Positions 18,856 to 27,809 are shown, counted from the first letter of the stretch. The stretch: 64,000 nucleotides of DNA from Allobosea sp. 67-29 (GCF_001898115.1 NZ_MKSQ01000016.1:41526-105525); one strand, 5' to 3'. Notes: generated by a model not told the origin, from the letters alone. Program-made: numbers and translations.

Positions 18856-19212
18856 ATGAAACGCCTTGTCTGTCTCGCCTTGCCTGTCATCCTGTTTTCC
18901 GCCTTCCCGGCGGATGCGCAACAGATGCCGCCCTCGCCGAGCAGCAAGCCGGCCACGCCCGAAATCGCCACGTGCAAGACGGCCGCCCTGCAGGCGCTCT
19001 CGGCGAAAGAGCCTGAGATCAAGGACATCTATATCGACGAGGACGGCGCAACCGTGGCGGTATCGCAGGCGACGATCGAGTCGATTCCGATCACGCGCAT
19101 CGTCATGGCCGAGGCCTATCTGCGGACCGACCGCTCGGACAAACCGCGCCGCTTCCTCTGCCTCCTCGGCGAGAAGGAGAAGGTGCTCCTGACCTTCTTC
19201 ACGGTGCGCTGA
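18856..19212 (+). CDS. small exported protein, unknown function
   Basis: A 118-residue product with a clear signal peptide (KRLVCLALPVILFSAFPADA, cut near AQQ). The mature part starts with a Pro/Ser-rich linker. It has two cysteines, in ATCKTA and FLCLLG, that could form a disulfide, and a basic C-terminal beta-like end (LLTFFTVR). No family is recognised. It is probably periplasmic. It converges with the DUF2188 gene, 18 bases apart. Confidence 0.6.
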   Translation: MKRLVCLALPVILFSAFPADAQQMPPSPSSKPATPEIATCKTAALQALSAKEPEIKDIYIDEDGATVAVSQATIESIPITRIVMAEAYLRTDRSDKPRRFLCLLGEKEKVLLTFFTVR

Positions 19213-19230
19213 CGACGGGACGCCAGGTTT

Positions 19231-19476
19231 TCAGGGTTCGTCGACGACTTCGGTCGACGGCCGATCGCGACCATCGGCCAGTTCCTCGTGCCAGCGGCCT
19301 TCGCCGTCCTGGTAGACGATGCCGTCGGTGCTTCCGGCCAGGGTCTGCCGCGCGGCTGCGGCCGACGCCGCCTTCAGTGCCGCCGCATGCGAGGGGAAGG
19401 TCTCCGAGACCACGTCTCCCACCTTGTAGGCCCAGCCGCCATCATGCTCGACGATCTGATACCTGACGATGGACAT
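19231..19476 (-). CDS. DUF2188-like small protein
   Basis: An 81-residue cytoplasmic protein. The pattern of an N-terminal strand pair with GGWAYKVGDVVSETF, an Ala-rich helix (SHAAALKAASAAAARQ), and a last strand with GRWHEE fits DUF2188. Function is unknown. Upstream bases on the minus strand hold AGGAGA about 8 bases before the ATG, a good ribosome site. Confidence 0.65.
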   Translation of the reverse strand: MSIVRYQIVEHDGGWAYKVGDVVSETFPSHAAALKAASAAAARQTLAGSTDGIVYQDGEGRWHEELADGRDRPSTEVVDEP

Positions 19477-19547
19477 GGGACGTCTCCTTTCGTTCGGAGG
19501 AAAACCACCGCGACGCTAGCAGGTTCCCCCGAACGTGCGCGAGCCGG

Positions 19548-20384
19548 TCAGGGCTCGCCGTTGCCGCTGTCGGCCGCCCTCAAACTCTCGAGCACCGGCA
19601 TCGAGGTGATGTGATAGCCGGCATCGACATGGTGGACATCGCCGGTCACCCCGCCCGACAGATCGGAGAGGTAATAGAGCGCCGCACCGCCGATCTCCTC
19701 CAGCGTCACCGATTTGCGCAGCGGCGCATTGGCGCGCTGCCAGGACAGCATCGCGCGCGCGTCGGAGATGCCGGCCCCGGCCAGCGTCCTGACCGGGCCG
19801 GGCGAGAGCGCGTTGACGCGGATGCCACGCGGGCCGTAATCGCCGGCGAGATAGCGCACGCTCGCCTCCAGCGCCGCCTTGGCGACGCCCATGACGTTGT
19901 AGTTCGGCATCAGCCGCATCGAGCCGCCATAGGTCAGGGTGATGATGCTGCCGCCATGGGGCATGCGCGCCGCCGCCCGCTTCGTCGCCTCGGTGAAGGA
20001 GAAGCAGGAGATCACCATGGTCCGCGAGAAATTCTCGCGGGAGGTGTCAGCATAGAGCCCTTTCAACTCGTTCTTGTCGGAAAAGCCGATGGCGTGGACC
20101 AGAAAATCGAGCGTGTTGCGTTCCGGGTCGCCGCCCCAGACCTCGTCCAGCTTTGCGAAGGTGGCGTCGACCGAAGCGATATCCTCGACATCGCAGGGAA
20201 TGACCAGATCGGAGCCGATGCTCTGGGCCAGCGGCTTGACCCGCTTGCCGAGCGCCTCGCCCTGATAGGTGAAGGCGAGTTCGGCGCCATGGGCCTGCAG
20301 CGTGCGGGCGATGCCCCAGGCGATGGAATTCTGATTGGCGACGCCCATGACGAGGCCGCGCTTGTTGTGCATCAGGGGGAGCAT
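19548..20384 (-). CDS. fabI: enoyl-ACP reductase FabI
   Basis: NADH-dependent reductase for the last step of each fatty acid elongation cycle. The 278-residue product is an atypical short-chain dehydrogenase with the FabI nucleotide loop GVANQNSIAWGIA (14-26). The catalytic pair is Tyr162-x6-Lys169 (YNVMGVAK), and the SPGPVRTLA loop follows. It is the last gene of the fabA-fabB-DUF3303-fabI group on the minus strand. Confidence 0.96.
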   Translation of the reverse strand: MLPLMHNKRGLVMGVANQNSIAWGIARTLQAHGAELAFTYQGEALGKRVKPLAQSIGSDLVIPCDVEDIASVDATFAKLDEVWGGDPERNTLDFLVHAIGFSDKNELKGLYADTSRENFSRTMVISCFSFTEATKRAAARMPHGGSIITLTYGGSMRLMPNYNVMGVAKAALEASVRYLAGDYGPRGIRVNALSPGPVRTLAGAGISDARAMLSWQRANAPLRKSVTLEEIGGAALYYLSDLSGGVTGDVHHVDAGYHITSMPVLESLRAADSGNGEP

Positions 20385-20460
20385 GGCAAACTCTGAAAAG
20401 GCGTTTCAGGGTCTATTAAGGCAGGAACGGAAGAACGAGGCGATCGAAACCGAGAGCATG

Positions 20461-20733
20461 TCAGAACTGTTTCGCGACCGCCTCGGCCGTCGCCTTGGAC
20501 GAGGCGACCGGAACAATTTCGAAACGGGCGAGATCGCTCCACTGCAGGACCCATTCCTGCAGCAGCGCGACATCACCGCATTCCATGACCTGGAAGCAGC
20601 GGCCGAGATCGGCGGAAACCCAGCTATCGACATAGCGGACGCCTGCAGGAGCCATGCGCCCGCGTTCGCGAAAGCGGGCATAGACATCCTTCACGCGGGC
20701 TTGATCGAAGTGCTCGATCACCATGAAGAGCAT
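20461..20733 (-). CDS. DUF3303 family protein
   Basis: A 90-residue protein that starts MLFMVIEHF and has a ferredoxin-like alpha+beta outline with GVRYVDSWVSADLGRCFQV in the middle, as in DUF3303. Function is unknown. It sits between fabB (7 bases upstream) and fabI (76 bases downstream), so it should be on the fatty acid transcript. That position suggests, but does not show, a link to lipid synthesis. Confidence 0.75.
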   Translation of the reverse strand: MLFMVIEHFDQARVKDVYARFRERGRMAPAGVRYVDSWVSADLGRCFQVMECGDVALLQEWVLQWSDLARFEIVPVASSKATAEAVAKQF

Positions 20734-20740
20734 GGCGCCA

Positions 20741-21967
20741 TCACGCCTCGAGGCGCTTCATGACGATGGTGGCGTTGGTGCCGCCGAAGCCGAAGGAATT
20801 CGAGAGGACGCAGCCGAGACCGGCATTGTCGATGCGCTTGCGCACGATCGGCATGTCGGCGAAAGCCGGGTCGAGCTCCTCGATATGGGCGCTCTCGCAG
20901 ATGAAGTCGTTGTTGAGCATCAGCAGCGAGTAGATCGCCTCCTGCACGCCGGTGGCGCCCAGCGAGTGGCCGGTCAGCGACTTGGTCGCCGAGATCGGCG
21001 GGCTCTTCTCGCCCGAGCCGAAGACCTCGCGGATCGCCTCGATCTCCTTGCCGTCGCCGACCGGGGTCGAGGTGCCGTGCGGGTTGATGTAGTCGACCTT
21101 CGCCTTCACGCCCTCGAGCGCCATGCGCATGCAGCGCACCGCGCCCTCGCCCGAAGGCGCGACCATGTCATAGCCGTCCGAGGTCGCCCCGTAGCCGACG
21201 ACCTCGCCATAGATCTTGGCACCGCGAGCCTTGGCGTGCTCGAGCTCCTCGAGCACCACGACGCCGGCGCCGCCGGCGATGACGAAGCCGTCACGCCGGA
21301 CGTCATAGGCGCGGGATGCCCGCGACGGGGTCTCGTTGAAATCGGACGACATCGCGCCCATGGCGTCGAAGAGGACCGACAGCGTCCAGTCCAGTTCCTC
21401 GCAGCCGCCGGCGAAGATGATGTCCTGCTTGCCCCACTGGATCAGCTCGTAGGCGTTGCCGATGCAGTGGTTGGAGGTCGCGCAGGCCGACGAGATCGAA
21501 TAGTTGACGCCCTTGATCTTGAACCAGGTCGCCAGCGTAGCCGAAGCGGTCGAGGACATGCCCTTGGGAACGGCGAAGGGCCCGACCTTCTTGGAAGAGC
21601 CGCTCTCGCGCGCCTTGTCGTAGGCGTCGATCAGGGCGCGGGTCGAAGGGCCACCCGAACCCATGATGATGCCAGTGCGCTCATGGCTGATCTCGCCCGG
21701 CTCCAGCCCGGCATCGACGATCGCCTGCTCCATGGCAACCTGGTTCCAGGCCGAGCCACCGCCGTGGAACCGCATGGCGCGGCGATCCAGCACGCTCGCG
21801 GCGTCCAGCGTCGGCGCGCCGTGGACGCGGCTGCGGAAGCCGTGCTCCGCAAAATCCTGCGCGAAGGAAATCCCCGATTTCGCCTCATGCAGCGACGACA
21901 ACACCTCCTGCGTGTTGTTGCCGATGGACGAGACGATGCCCATCCCGGTGACGACGACGCGTCTCAT
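20741..21967 (-). CDS. fabB: beta-ketoacyl-ACP synthase I
   Basis: Condensing enzyme of type II fatty acid synthesis, needed with FabA for unsaturated fatty acids. The 408-residue product has the nucleophile Cys162 in [10 protein letters not shown] and the two catalytic histidines in [11 protein letters not shown] and [12 protein letters not shown]. The start at 21967 gives the standard N-terminus MRRVVVTG; a frame up to 22012 adds 15 non-family residues. It follows fabA by 114 bases. Confidence 0.95.
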   Translation of the reverse strand: MRRVVVTGMGIVSSIGNNTQEVLSSLHEAKSGISFAQDFAEHGFRSRVHGAPTLDAASVLDRRAMRFHGGGSAWNQVAMEQAIVDAGLEPGEISHERTGIIMGSGGPSTRALIDAYDKARESGSSKKVGPFAVPKGMSSTASATLATWFKIKGVNYSISSACATSNHCIGNAYELIQWGKQDIIFAGGCEELDWTLSVLFDAMGAMSSDFNETPSRASRAYDVRRDGFVIAGGAGVVVLEELEHAKARGAKIYGEVVGYGATSDGYDMVAPSGEGAVRCMRMALEGVKAKVDYINPHGTSTPVGDGKEIEAIREVFGSGEKSPPISATKSLTGHSLGATGVQEAIYSLLMLNNDFICESAHIEELDPAFADMPIVRKRIDNAGLGCVLSNSFGFGGTNATIVMKRLEA

Positions 21968-22081
21968 GCTCGCTCTTCTCCAGCTCACCGCCCGCGGCGG
22001 GACAAGCCGCACCGCTCTGGATTCTCAATGGCGCAAATGGACCGTCGGGGCGCCGCACGCAAGGCCGCGGCGCGCTTTTCC

Positions 22082-22594
22082 TCAGGCTGCTTCGGGCTTG
22101 AACAGCCCCACGCGCATGTCGGCGACAGTGTAGATGCGCTTGCCGTCGGCTTCCAGCCAGCCATCGGCGATGCCCAGCACCAGCTTCGACTTGAAGATGC
22201 GCTTGAAGTCGACGCCGTAGACGACGCGCTTGACTGTCGGCAGCACCTGGTCCGCGAACTTGACCTCCCCGACACCGAGCGCGCGGCCGCGACCCGGCAG
22301 GCCGAGCCAGCCGAGGAAGAAGCCGGTGAGCTGCCAAAGCGCATCGAGGCCGAGACAGCCCGGCATCACCGGATCGCCCTTGAAATGACAATCGAAGAAC
22401 CAGAGGTCGGGCTTGATGTCGAACTCGGCGCGAACGAGCCCCTTGCCATGCTCGCCACCCTCTTCGGCAATCTCGGTAATGCGGTCGAACATCAGCATCG
22501 GCGGCAAAGGCAACTGCGCATTGCCCGGCCCGAACAGTTCCCCGCGACCACAGGCGAGGATCTCCTCGTAGCTGAAAGACGATTGACGCTGCAT
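22082..22594 (-). CDS. fabA: 3-hydroxydecanoyl-ACP dehydratase/isomerase FabA
   Basis: Dehydrates 3-hydroxydecanoyl-ACP and isomerises the trans-2 to the cis-3 product, the branch point to unsaturated fatty acids. The 170-residue hot-dog fold protein has His70 in [16 protein letters not shown] and Asp84 in LGLDALWQ, the standard catalytic pair at the standard numbering. It is first in the fab group and divergent from irr. Confidence 0.96.
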   Translation of the reverse strand: MQRQSSFSYEEILACGRGELFGPGNAQLPLPPMLMFDRITEIAEEGGEHGKGLVRAEFDIKPDLWFFDCHFKGDPVMPGCLGLDALWQLTGFFLGWLGLPGRGRALGVGEVKFADQVLPTVKRVVYGVDFKRIFKSKLVLGIADGWLEADGKRIYTVADMRVGLFKPEAA

Positions 22595-22641
22595 TCCCGC
22601 TCCGTTGCTTGGCGCCGGCCGGATGCGACCGACGGATATCT

Positions 22642-22658
22642 GGCGTGCCTAACACGCC
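22642..22658. promoter_or_regulatory. inverted repeat in the fabA leader region
   Basis: GGCGTG (22642-22647) and CACGCC (22653-22658) flank CCTAA, 48 bases upstream of the fabA start. The position suits a regulator binding site or leader hairpin for the fab genes. I do not recognise the regulator. Confidence 0.3.
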
Positions 22659-22842
22659 GAACCCCGGAAACGAAAGGGCACAGGCCACGATGATCACATG
22701 GCACTGCCGGCGGAGAGCCTGTCAGCAGGGTGACATGAGGCGCCGGCTTGCGACCGCTCCTTCGAAGTCCTACATTTTGAAAGAGATGGACATCACGCGG
22801 AGCGCAGGCCGCCCGTACCGGCAGAAGGGCAAGGCAGGAAGC

Positions 22843-23307
22843 ATGACCGATCTGGTTTCCCAAGACGAGGGCTATGGATCGACCGTGCGGCAGGGCTGCC
22901 CGTTCCACGATATTCGCCAGAAGCTGCGCCGCGTAGGCCTGCGACCGACGCGGCAGCGCGTCTCGTTGGGCTGGGTGCTGTTCGCCAAGGGCGACCGGCA
23001 CATCAGCGCCGAGATGTTGCACGAGGAGGCGGTGAAGGAACGCATCCCGGTTTCGCTGGCGACGATCTACAACACCCTGCGCCAGTTCACCGAGGCCGGG
23101 CTTCTGCGCGAACTCGCCATCGACGGCAACAAGACCTATTTCGACACGGCCAGCCACGACCACCACCATTTCGTGGTCGAGGGCGAGAGCCGCGTGATCG
23201 ACATCCCCGCGGCGGAAATCGACGTGGCGACCCTGCCGACGCCTCCGAAGGGCTACGAAATCTCTCACGTCGACGTCGTGGTGCGGCTGCGCAAGATCGA
23301 CGGCTGA
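22843..23307 (+). CDS. irr: Fur-family iron response regulator Irr
   Basis: Heme- and iron-status transcription factor of alphaproteobacteria, active at low iron. The 154-residue product has an N-terminal heme-regulatory Cys-Pro (GCPFHDI, Cys19-Pro20) and a winged helix with LRPTRQRVSLGWVLF and SLATIYNTLRQF. The His-rich heme/metal site HDHHHF is at 105-110. It differs from Fur by its GLRPTRQR context. The ATG at 22843 follows GGCAGGAA; an in-frame ATG at 22786 would add 19 residues. It is divergent from fabA, a neighbourhood seen in related genomes. Confidence 0.93.
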   Translation: MTDLVSQDEGYGSTVRQGCPFHDIRQKLRRVGLRPTRQRVSLGWVLFAKGDRHISAEMLHEEAVKERIPVSLATIYNTLRQFTEAGLLRELAIDGNKTYFDTASHDHHHFVVEGESRVIDIPAAEIDVATLPTPPKGYEISHVDVVVRLRKIDG

Positions 23308-23337
23308 GACGCGGACGCAGCGTTCCGAGGAGAACAG

Positions 23338-24102
23338 ATGCGGCTGACCGATTCGCCGATCTCGCGCCGTGCGTTGGCAGGCCTCCTGCTAGCCTCGGCG
23401 ATGCCGGCCGGGCCGGCGCTCGCCGCTGCGCGCAGCCTGCGCGGCAGCGTCGTCTATCGGGAGCGCGTCGTCCTGCCACCGGGAGCCGTGGTCGAGGTCA
23501 GGCTGCTCGACGTCTCGCTGGCCGACGCGCCGGCACGAACCATCGCCGAGACACGCGTTTACGGGCGGCGGCTGCCGGCGCACTGGGTCCTGCGTTACGA
23601 CACCCGGCAGATCGAGCCACGGCACAGCTATGCCCTTCAGGCCCGCATTCTCGACGGCGACCGGCTGCTCTTCGTCACGACGGAGCGCCACAGCGTCCTC
23701 GCCGGAGGCAGGGACGCCACCACGCTCAGAATGGAGCGGGTCGGGCGGCCAGAGCAGGCGCCGCCTGCCGCGCCATTCGGGAACTGGCGGCTTGCGCAGC
23801 TCGGCGGCACGGCGGCCCAGGCCGGAACGGAGTCCACTCTCGATGTTTCTGCGGACGGCAAGGTGTCCGGCCGCGGCGGCTGCAACGGCTTCGGCGGGAG
23901 CATCACCGTCAGGGGCCAGGCCATCCGGTTCTCGCGACTGGTATCGACCATGATGGCCTGCACGCCGGAGGTGATGAGCCAGGAGCGCCGCCTGCTCGAT
24001 GGCCTCGGAACCGTCCGCCGCTGGGAGCTGCAGCCCGATTCCGGCCTGCTCGCGTTGCTCGACGGCCGAGGCCGGACGATAATGACCTTCGCCAGGAAGT
24101 AA
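23338..24102 (+). CDS. exported YbaY domain + META (HslJ) domain protein
   Basis: A 254-residue exported protein. The signal peptide begins with SRRALAGLLLASAM and ends near ALAAA. Residues about 30-135 match the YbaY-type beta-sandwich (GSVVYRERVVLPPGAVVEVRL opens it). Residues about 145-254 match the META/HslJ domain, marked by GRGGCNGFGGS and STMMACTPEVM. Such fusions are envelope proteins of unknown role. It follows irr by 30 bases on the same strand and may be in its operon. Confidence 0.8.
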   Translation: MRLTDSPISRRALAGLLLASAMPAGPALAAARSLRGSVVYRERVVLPPGAVVEVRLLDVSLADAPARTIAETRVYGRRLPAHWVLRYDTRQIEPRHSYALQARILDGDRLLFVTTERHSVLAGGRDATTLRMERVGRPEQAPPAAPFGNWRLAQLGGTAAQAGTESTLDVSADGKVSGRGGCNGFGGSITVRGQAIRFSRLVSTMMACTPEVMSQERRLLDGLGTVRRWELQPDSGLLALLDGRGRTIMTFARK

Positions 24103-24110
24103 CCGGCGGC

Positions 24111-24641
24111 TCAGTCGACGTTTTCGTTCGGATACACGCCCCACAGCCTCTCCTGAGGCATATAGCCGCTGATGCTGTGCACGCTGACGTGGCACCACTC
24201 ATGAGCGCAGGACGCGACGCTCGTCACCACACCGGGCTGCAGTTCCGCGACCACCGCGGCCTTGGCGTCGGCGGCGCTGCGCAGCGGGAACAGCTCCTTC
24301 CGGTTCTTCGACCAGGGCGCGACCAGGGCCGTGCGACGCCCGGAGAGCAGGCTGTGCAGGACCCAGCCTTCGGCTCCGTCGGAATCACGAATGCGTCGCC
24401 AGGTCTCGAATTCCGCCGTCACCTCGACGGGCAAGCCCGCCTTTTGATAGACCCAGCGCGTGCGATGCTCCTTCGACGGTCCTTCGCGCAGATTGACCCG
24501 GTCCGACTTGAGGCTGACGTAACGGGGAACCGGCAGGCCCGTGACCGAGCCGGCGTGCATGTCCTGCGCCTGTGCCTCGGTCGCCATCGCAGCGAGGAAG
24601 GCGCCGGCGGCGACAAGGCATCCTACGCGCAGGTTCGGCAT
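24111..24641 (-). CDS. exported SH3-domain protein
   Basis: A 176-residue protein with a signal peptide (RVGCLVAAGAFLAAMATEAQA). It has two bacterial SH3-like repeats: residues about 42-100 (SDRVNLREGPS ... GWVLHSLL) and about 115-172 (FPLRSAADAKA ... GYMPQERLWGVY). Such proteins often bind peptidoglycan. The ATG at 24641 has GGAGA 8 bases upstream; the frame is open to 24668. It converges with the YbaY-META gene, 8 bases apart. Confidence 0.8.
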   Translation of the reverse strand: MPNLRVGCLVAAGAFLAAMATEAQAQDMHAGSVTGLPVPRYVSLKSDRVNLREGPSKEHRTRWVYQKAGLPVEVTAEFETWRRIRDSDGAEGWVLHSLLSGRRTALVAPWSKNRKELFPLRSAADAKAAVVAELQPGVVTSVASCAHEWCHVSVHSISGYMPQERLWGVYPNENVD

Positions 24642-24820
24642 CGGCAGCTCTCCGGGAAGCTTCCCCACCGCTCTCTCAGGCGAAGGGTCAAGTTGTCATC
24701 CGTCACCGCGCCGCCTAGACAACAGGGAGCCGGACAGCACGCCGCTCCATTCCTGAGCCACCACGGTTAACGGTGGGTTGAGACGGGCGGCCGATCCGGC
24801 GAGAGAGGAAGGGAGCCGCC

Positions 24821-25816
24821 ATGTCGAAGAAGAAGCCGCTCGTCGTCGTGACGCGCAAGCTGCCGGCCGTGGTGGAAACCCGGATGCGCGAACTGTTCGA
24901 CGCACAGCTGAACATCGACGACAAGCCGCTGTCGCACGCAGCCCTGGTCGAGGCGATGAAGACCGCCGACGTGCTGGTGCCGACGATCACCGACAAGATC
25001 GACGCCGCCCTCATCGCCCAGGCCGGCGAGCAGCTCCGCCTCATCGCGAATTTCGGCAACGGCGTCGACAATATCGACGTCGCAAGCGCCGTGCAGCGCG
25101 GCATCACCGTCACCAACACGCCGGGCGTGCTGACCGACGACACCGCCGACATGACGATCGCGCTGATCCTCGCCGTGGCCCGGCGCATCGCCGAGGGCGC
25201 CCGCGTCATCCCCGACGACGACTGGGCCGGCTGGTCGCCGACCTGGATGCTCGGGCGCCGGATCACCGGCAAGCGGCTCGGCATCGTCGGCATGGGCCGC
25301 ATCGGCCAGGCTCTGGCGAAGCGCGCCGCCGCCTTCGGCCTGTCGATCCACTACCACAACCGCCGCAGGGTCGATCCCCGCATCGAGGAGAAGCTCGAGG
25401 CGACCTACTGGGATTCGCTCGACCAGATGCTGGCGCGGATGGACATCGTCTCGGTCAACTGCCCGCATACGCCGGCGACCTACCACCTGCTCTCCGCCCG
25501 GCGCCTGAAGCTGATGAAGCCCGAGGCGATCCTGGTGAACACCGCGCGCGGCGAGATCGTCGACGAGACGGCGCTGGCGCGGATGCTGGAAGCCGGTGAG
25601 CTCGCCGGAGCCGGCCTCGACGTCTTCGAGCAGCAGCCGGCGATCAACCCGCGGCTGCTCAAGCTTGCGCGCCAGCACAAGGTGGTGGTGTTGCCCCATC
25701 TCGGCTCAGCCACCCATGAGGGCCGCGCCGACATGGGCGAGAAGGTCATCGTCAACATCAAGACCTTCATGGACGGCCATAAGCCGCCGGACCGCGTGCT
25801 GCCGAGCATGCTCTGA
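24821..25816 (+). CDS. D-isomer 2-hydroxyacid dehydrogenase (glyoxylate/D-glycerate type)
   Basis: A 331-residue NAD(P)-dependent enzyme. The nucleotide motif GMGRIG is at 157-162, the substrate-binding ANFGNGVDNID at 76-86, the conserved Arg243 in NTARGE, and His293 in LPHLGSATHEGR. The usual catalytic Glu of the DVFxxEP signature is Gln272 here (DVFEQQP), which may weaken or alter activity. A palindrome-like element around GTTAAC (about 24762-24778) lies 43 bases upstream of the ATG. Relatives reduce glyoxylate or hydroxypyruvate. Confidence 0.88.
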   Translation: MSKKKPLVVVTRKLPAVVETRMRELFDAQLNIDDKPLSHAALVEAMKTADVLVPTITDKIDAALIAQAGEQLRLIANFGNGVDNIDVASAVQRGITVTNTPGVLTDDTADMTIALILAVARRIAEGARVIPDDDWAGWSPTWMLGRRITGKRLGIVGMGRIGQALAKRAAAFGLSIHYHNRRRVDPRIEEKLEATYWDSLDQMLARMDIVSVNCPHTPATYHLLSARRLKLMKPEAILVNTARGEIVDETALARMLEAGELAGAGLDVFEQQPAINPRLLKLARQHKVVVLPHLGSATHEGRADMGEKVIVNIKTFMDGHKPPDRVLPSML

Positions 25817-25826
25817 CGCGCCGGGA

Positions 25827-26498
25827 TCAGGCGGCGCCGAGCCGCGCCACCTCTCCGGGCCAGTCCTGATAGCGATCGACCACCGCCACGGCGCCCGCGG
25901 CAAGCAGACGCTCGCGCATCTGCGCCTTGTCGTGGGCCGCGCCGGTGAAGCCAGCCACCGTCATGCCGGCTGCCCGGGCCGCCTGAACGCCCGGCACCGA
26001 ATCCTCCAGCACCAGGCAGCGCCGGGGCTGCGCCTGCATCTCGTCGGCTGCGAACAGGAAGACATCCGGCGACGGCTTGCCGCGCGCCACCTGCGAAGCC
26101 GAAAAGACATGCGGATCGAACAGGTCGAGGAGGCCGGCGAGCCCGAGATTGTGCCGCAGCGGCTCCAGGCTCGTCGAGGAGGCGACGCAGCGGCGCCCGG
26201 CGAGTTGCACAAGTGCTTCCCGCACCCCCGGCAGGGCCCGCAGTTCGCGCGCGAGGCGCGCGGCGACGCCGGCCTCGATCCGGCTCTCGAAATCGGCGGG
26301 AAGCGGGCGGCCCAGCGCCGCCTCGATGATCTTGAATCCGTCGGCGAGCGGTATCCCGGCGAGGTTGTCGCGATAGTCGCCCAGCGTCCAGCCCGCGAGG
26401 CCGACCTCATGGCACAGCGCAAGGCTGACCTAGCCATAGAGCGTCTCGGTGTCGAGAAGCGTGCCGTCGCAATCGTAGATGACGAGGTCGAACGCCAT
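25827..26498 (-). pseudogene. HAD-IA family phosphatase gene interrupted by an amber codon
   Basis: From the ATG at 26498 the frame encodes the HAD nucleophile motif YDCDGTLLDTE and then meets TAG at 26432-26430 (codon 23). The same frame continues without any shift to a stop at 25827, giving a complete phosphoglycolate-phosphatase-like remainder: cap domain, motif II VASSTS, motif III GKPSPDVF, motif IV LEDSVPGVQAA. The downstream part alone lacks the Asp nucleophile, so re-initiation (for example at 26225) could not restore catalysis. One base change explains the damage. It lies 10 bases from the 2-hydroxyacid dehydrogenase, convergent. Confidence 0.8.
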
Positions 26499-26520
26499 GG
26501 CGCCGGCCGTCACCCGAGCC

Positions 26521-27525
26521 TCAGGCCGGGCGCGCGGTTTCGAACTGCCCGGTCCTGCGGAAGCGCCAGAGATAGGACGGCACCTCGACCTCGACCGAGA
26601 CCGGCGCGATGCCGAGACCGGCGAAGTCCCGCCCGTCCTTCACGGCTTCCGCCGAGACGACATTGTCCTGCCCCAGCAGCAGCACCTGGTCGCGCGTCAG
26701 CTTGAGTTCGTTCGGCAAGAGCCCGAGCGTCAAGGTGTCGACGAGCTCCAGAACGCGGGCCAGGACACCCGCAACCGGCAGCGGAAGCGGGGCGATCAGC
26801 CGCTTGCGACCGGTCACCTTGCAGACATCCTCGACGAGCTGGCGCAGGGTCAGCACCTCGGGACCGCCCAGCTCATAGGTCCGGCCGGCGGCGATGCTGC
26901 CGTCCACGGCACGGGCCACGACCTCGGCCACGTCCCCGGCGAAGGCCGGCTGCAGCCTGGCCTGCCCGTCGCCCACCAGCGGCAGGATCGGCATCATCCG
27001 CGCCATAGAGGCGAAGCGGTTGAAGAACGTATCCTCCGGACCGAACAGCACCGACGGTCGCAGAATCACCGCCTGCGGAATGATCTGGCGGACGGCGGCC
27101 TCACCCTCCGCCTTCGTGCGCGCATAGACCGAGCGCGATTCGGCATCGGCTCCCAGAGCCGAGATCTGGACCAGCCGGCTGATCCCGACCGTAGCGCAGG
27201 CCTGCGCTACGGCGCGGGCGCCATTGGCCTGGACGGCCGTGAAGCTCTGGCGGCCGTTCTCCTGCATGATGCCGACGAGGTTGACGACCGCATCGGCGCC
27301 CATCACTGCAGCCGTGACCGAAGCGGGATAGCGCAGATTCGCCTGCACCGCGTGAATCTGGCCGACCGTCCCGAGAGGCTGCAGGAAGCCCGCAAGGTCC
27401 GGCCGCCGCACGGCGACACGCACCCTGTAGCCGCGCTTGACGAGCGCGCGCACGACGTGGCGCCCGAGGAAGCCGGAGCCGCCGAAGACCGTGACGAGTT
27501 GCTGAGCCGGGGCTTGGACGGCCAT
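26521..27525 (-). CDS. NDUFA9-like NAD(P)-dependent epimerase/dehydratase family protein
   Basis: A 334-residue extended SDR protein with the Rossmann motif GGSGFLG (15-21), and a YARTKAEGE segment that keeps a Tyr-x3-Lys pair (about 137-141). Alphaproteobacterial members are related to the complex I accessory subunit NDUFA9. Their role in bacteria may be quinone- or complex I-related, but this is uncertain. No nuo genes are nearby. The HAD pseudogene follows 22 bases downstream on the same strand. Confidence 0.82.
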   Translation of the reverse strand: MAVQAPAQQLVTVFGGSGFLGRHVVRALVKRGYRVRVAVRRPDLAGFLQPLGTVGQIHAVQANLRYPASVTAAVMGADAVVNLVGIMQENGRQSFTAVQANGARAVAQACATVGISRLVQISALGADAESRSVYARTKAEGEAAVRQIIPQAVILRPSVLFGPEDTFFNRFASMARMMPILPLVGDGQARLQPAFAGDVAEVVARAVDGSIAAGRTYELGGPEVLTLRQLVEDVCKVTGRKRLIAPLPLPVAGVLARVLELVDTLTLGLLPNELKLTRDQVLLLGQDNVVSAEAVKDGRDFAGLGIAPVSVEVEVPSYLWRFRRTGQFETARPA

Positions 27526-27561
27526 CGGGAAAGCTCCGTTTAGAATGCTTCCGACCTCCTA

Positions 27562-27606
27562 GATCATGTTCGGCAAAAGTGGAAATCCCTTTTGCGGCCG
27601 ATCGCC
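27562..27606. repeat. second dispersed-type intergenic palindrome
   Basis: GCAAAAG (27573-27579) pairs with CTTTTGC (27589-27595), extended by GATCATGTTCG on the left and GGCCGATCG on the right. From memory this matches a short palindromic repeat frequent between genes in Hyphomicrobiales. It lies in the 284-base gap upstream of tRNA-Leu, which otherwise holds only the tRNA promoter. Confidence 0.5.
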
Positions 27607-27770
27607 CCGATATCCGGACGCTGCGGCGTTCCGCCCTATCGCCGAAGCGGCGCTCGGCCCGCTCGGCGTCAATCAGCCGCCTCCGGGCCGAAACGACCCG
27701 AAATCCACCGGCCCATGAAAACGCTGTCCACAGGGCTGCGAAACAAATTCATTTCGCCGCGACAGGGCCG

Positions 27771-27799
27771 TTGACAGGACGACTCGCCCCCCGTAAACG
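27771..27799 (+). promoter_or_regulatory. putative tRNA-Leu promoter
   Basis: A consensus -35 TTGACA (27771-27776), a 17-base spacer, then TAAACG (27794-27799) as a weak -10. The mature tRNA begins 11 bases later. Confidence 0.55.
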
Positions 27800-27809
27800 A
27801 ACCGCCGTT

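Noticed and set aside
25827..26225. Separate short HAD-like gene starting at 26225
   Set aside because: It is only the downstream part of the interrupted HAD frame and lacks the Asp nucleophile, so it is described as part of the pseudogene.
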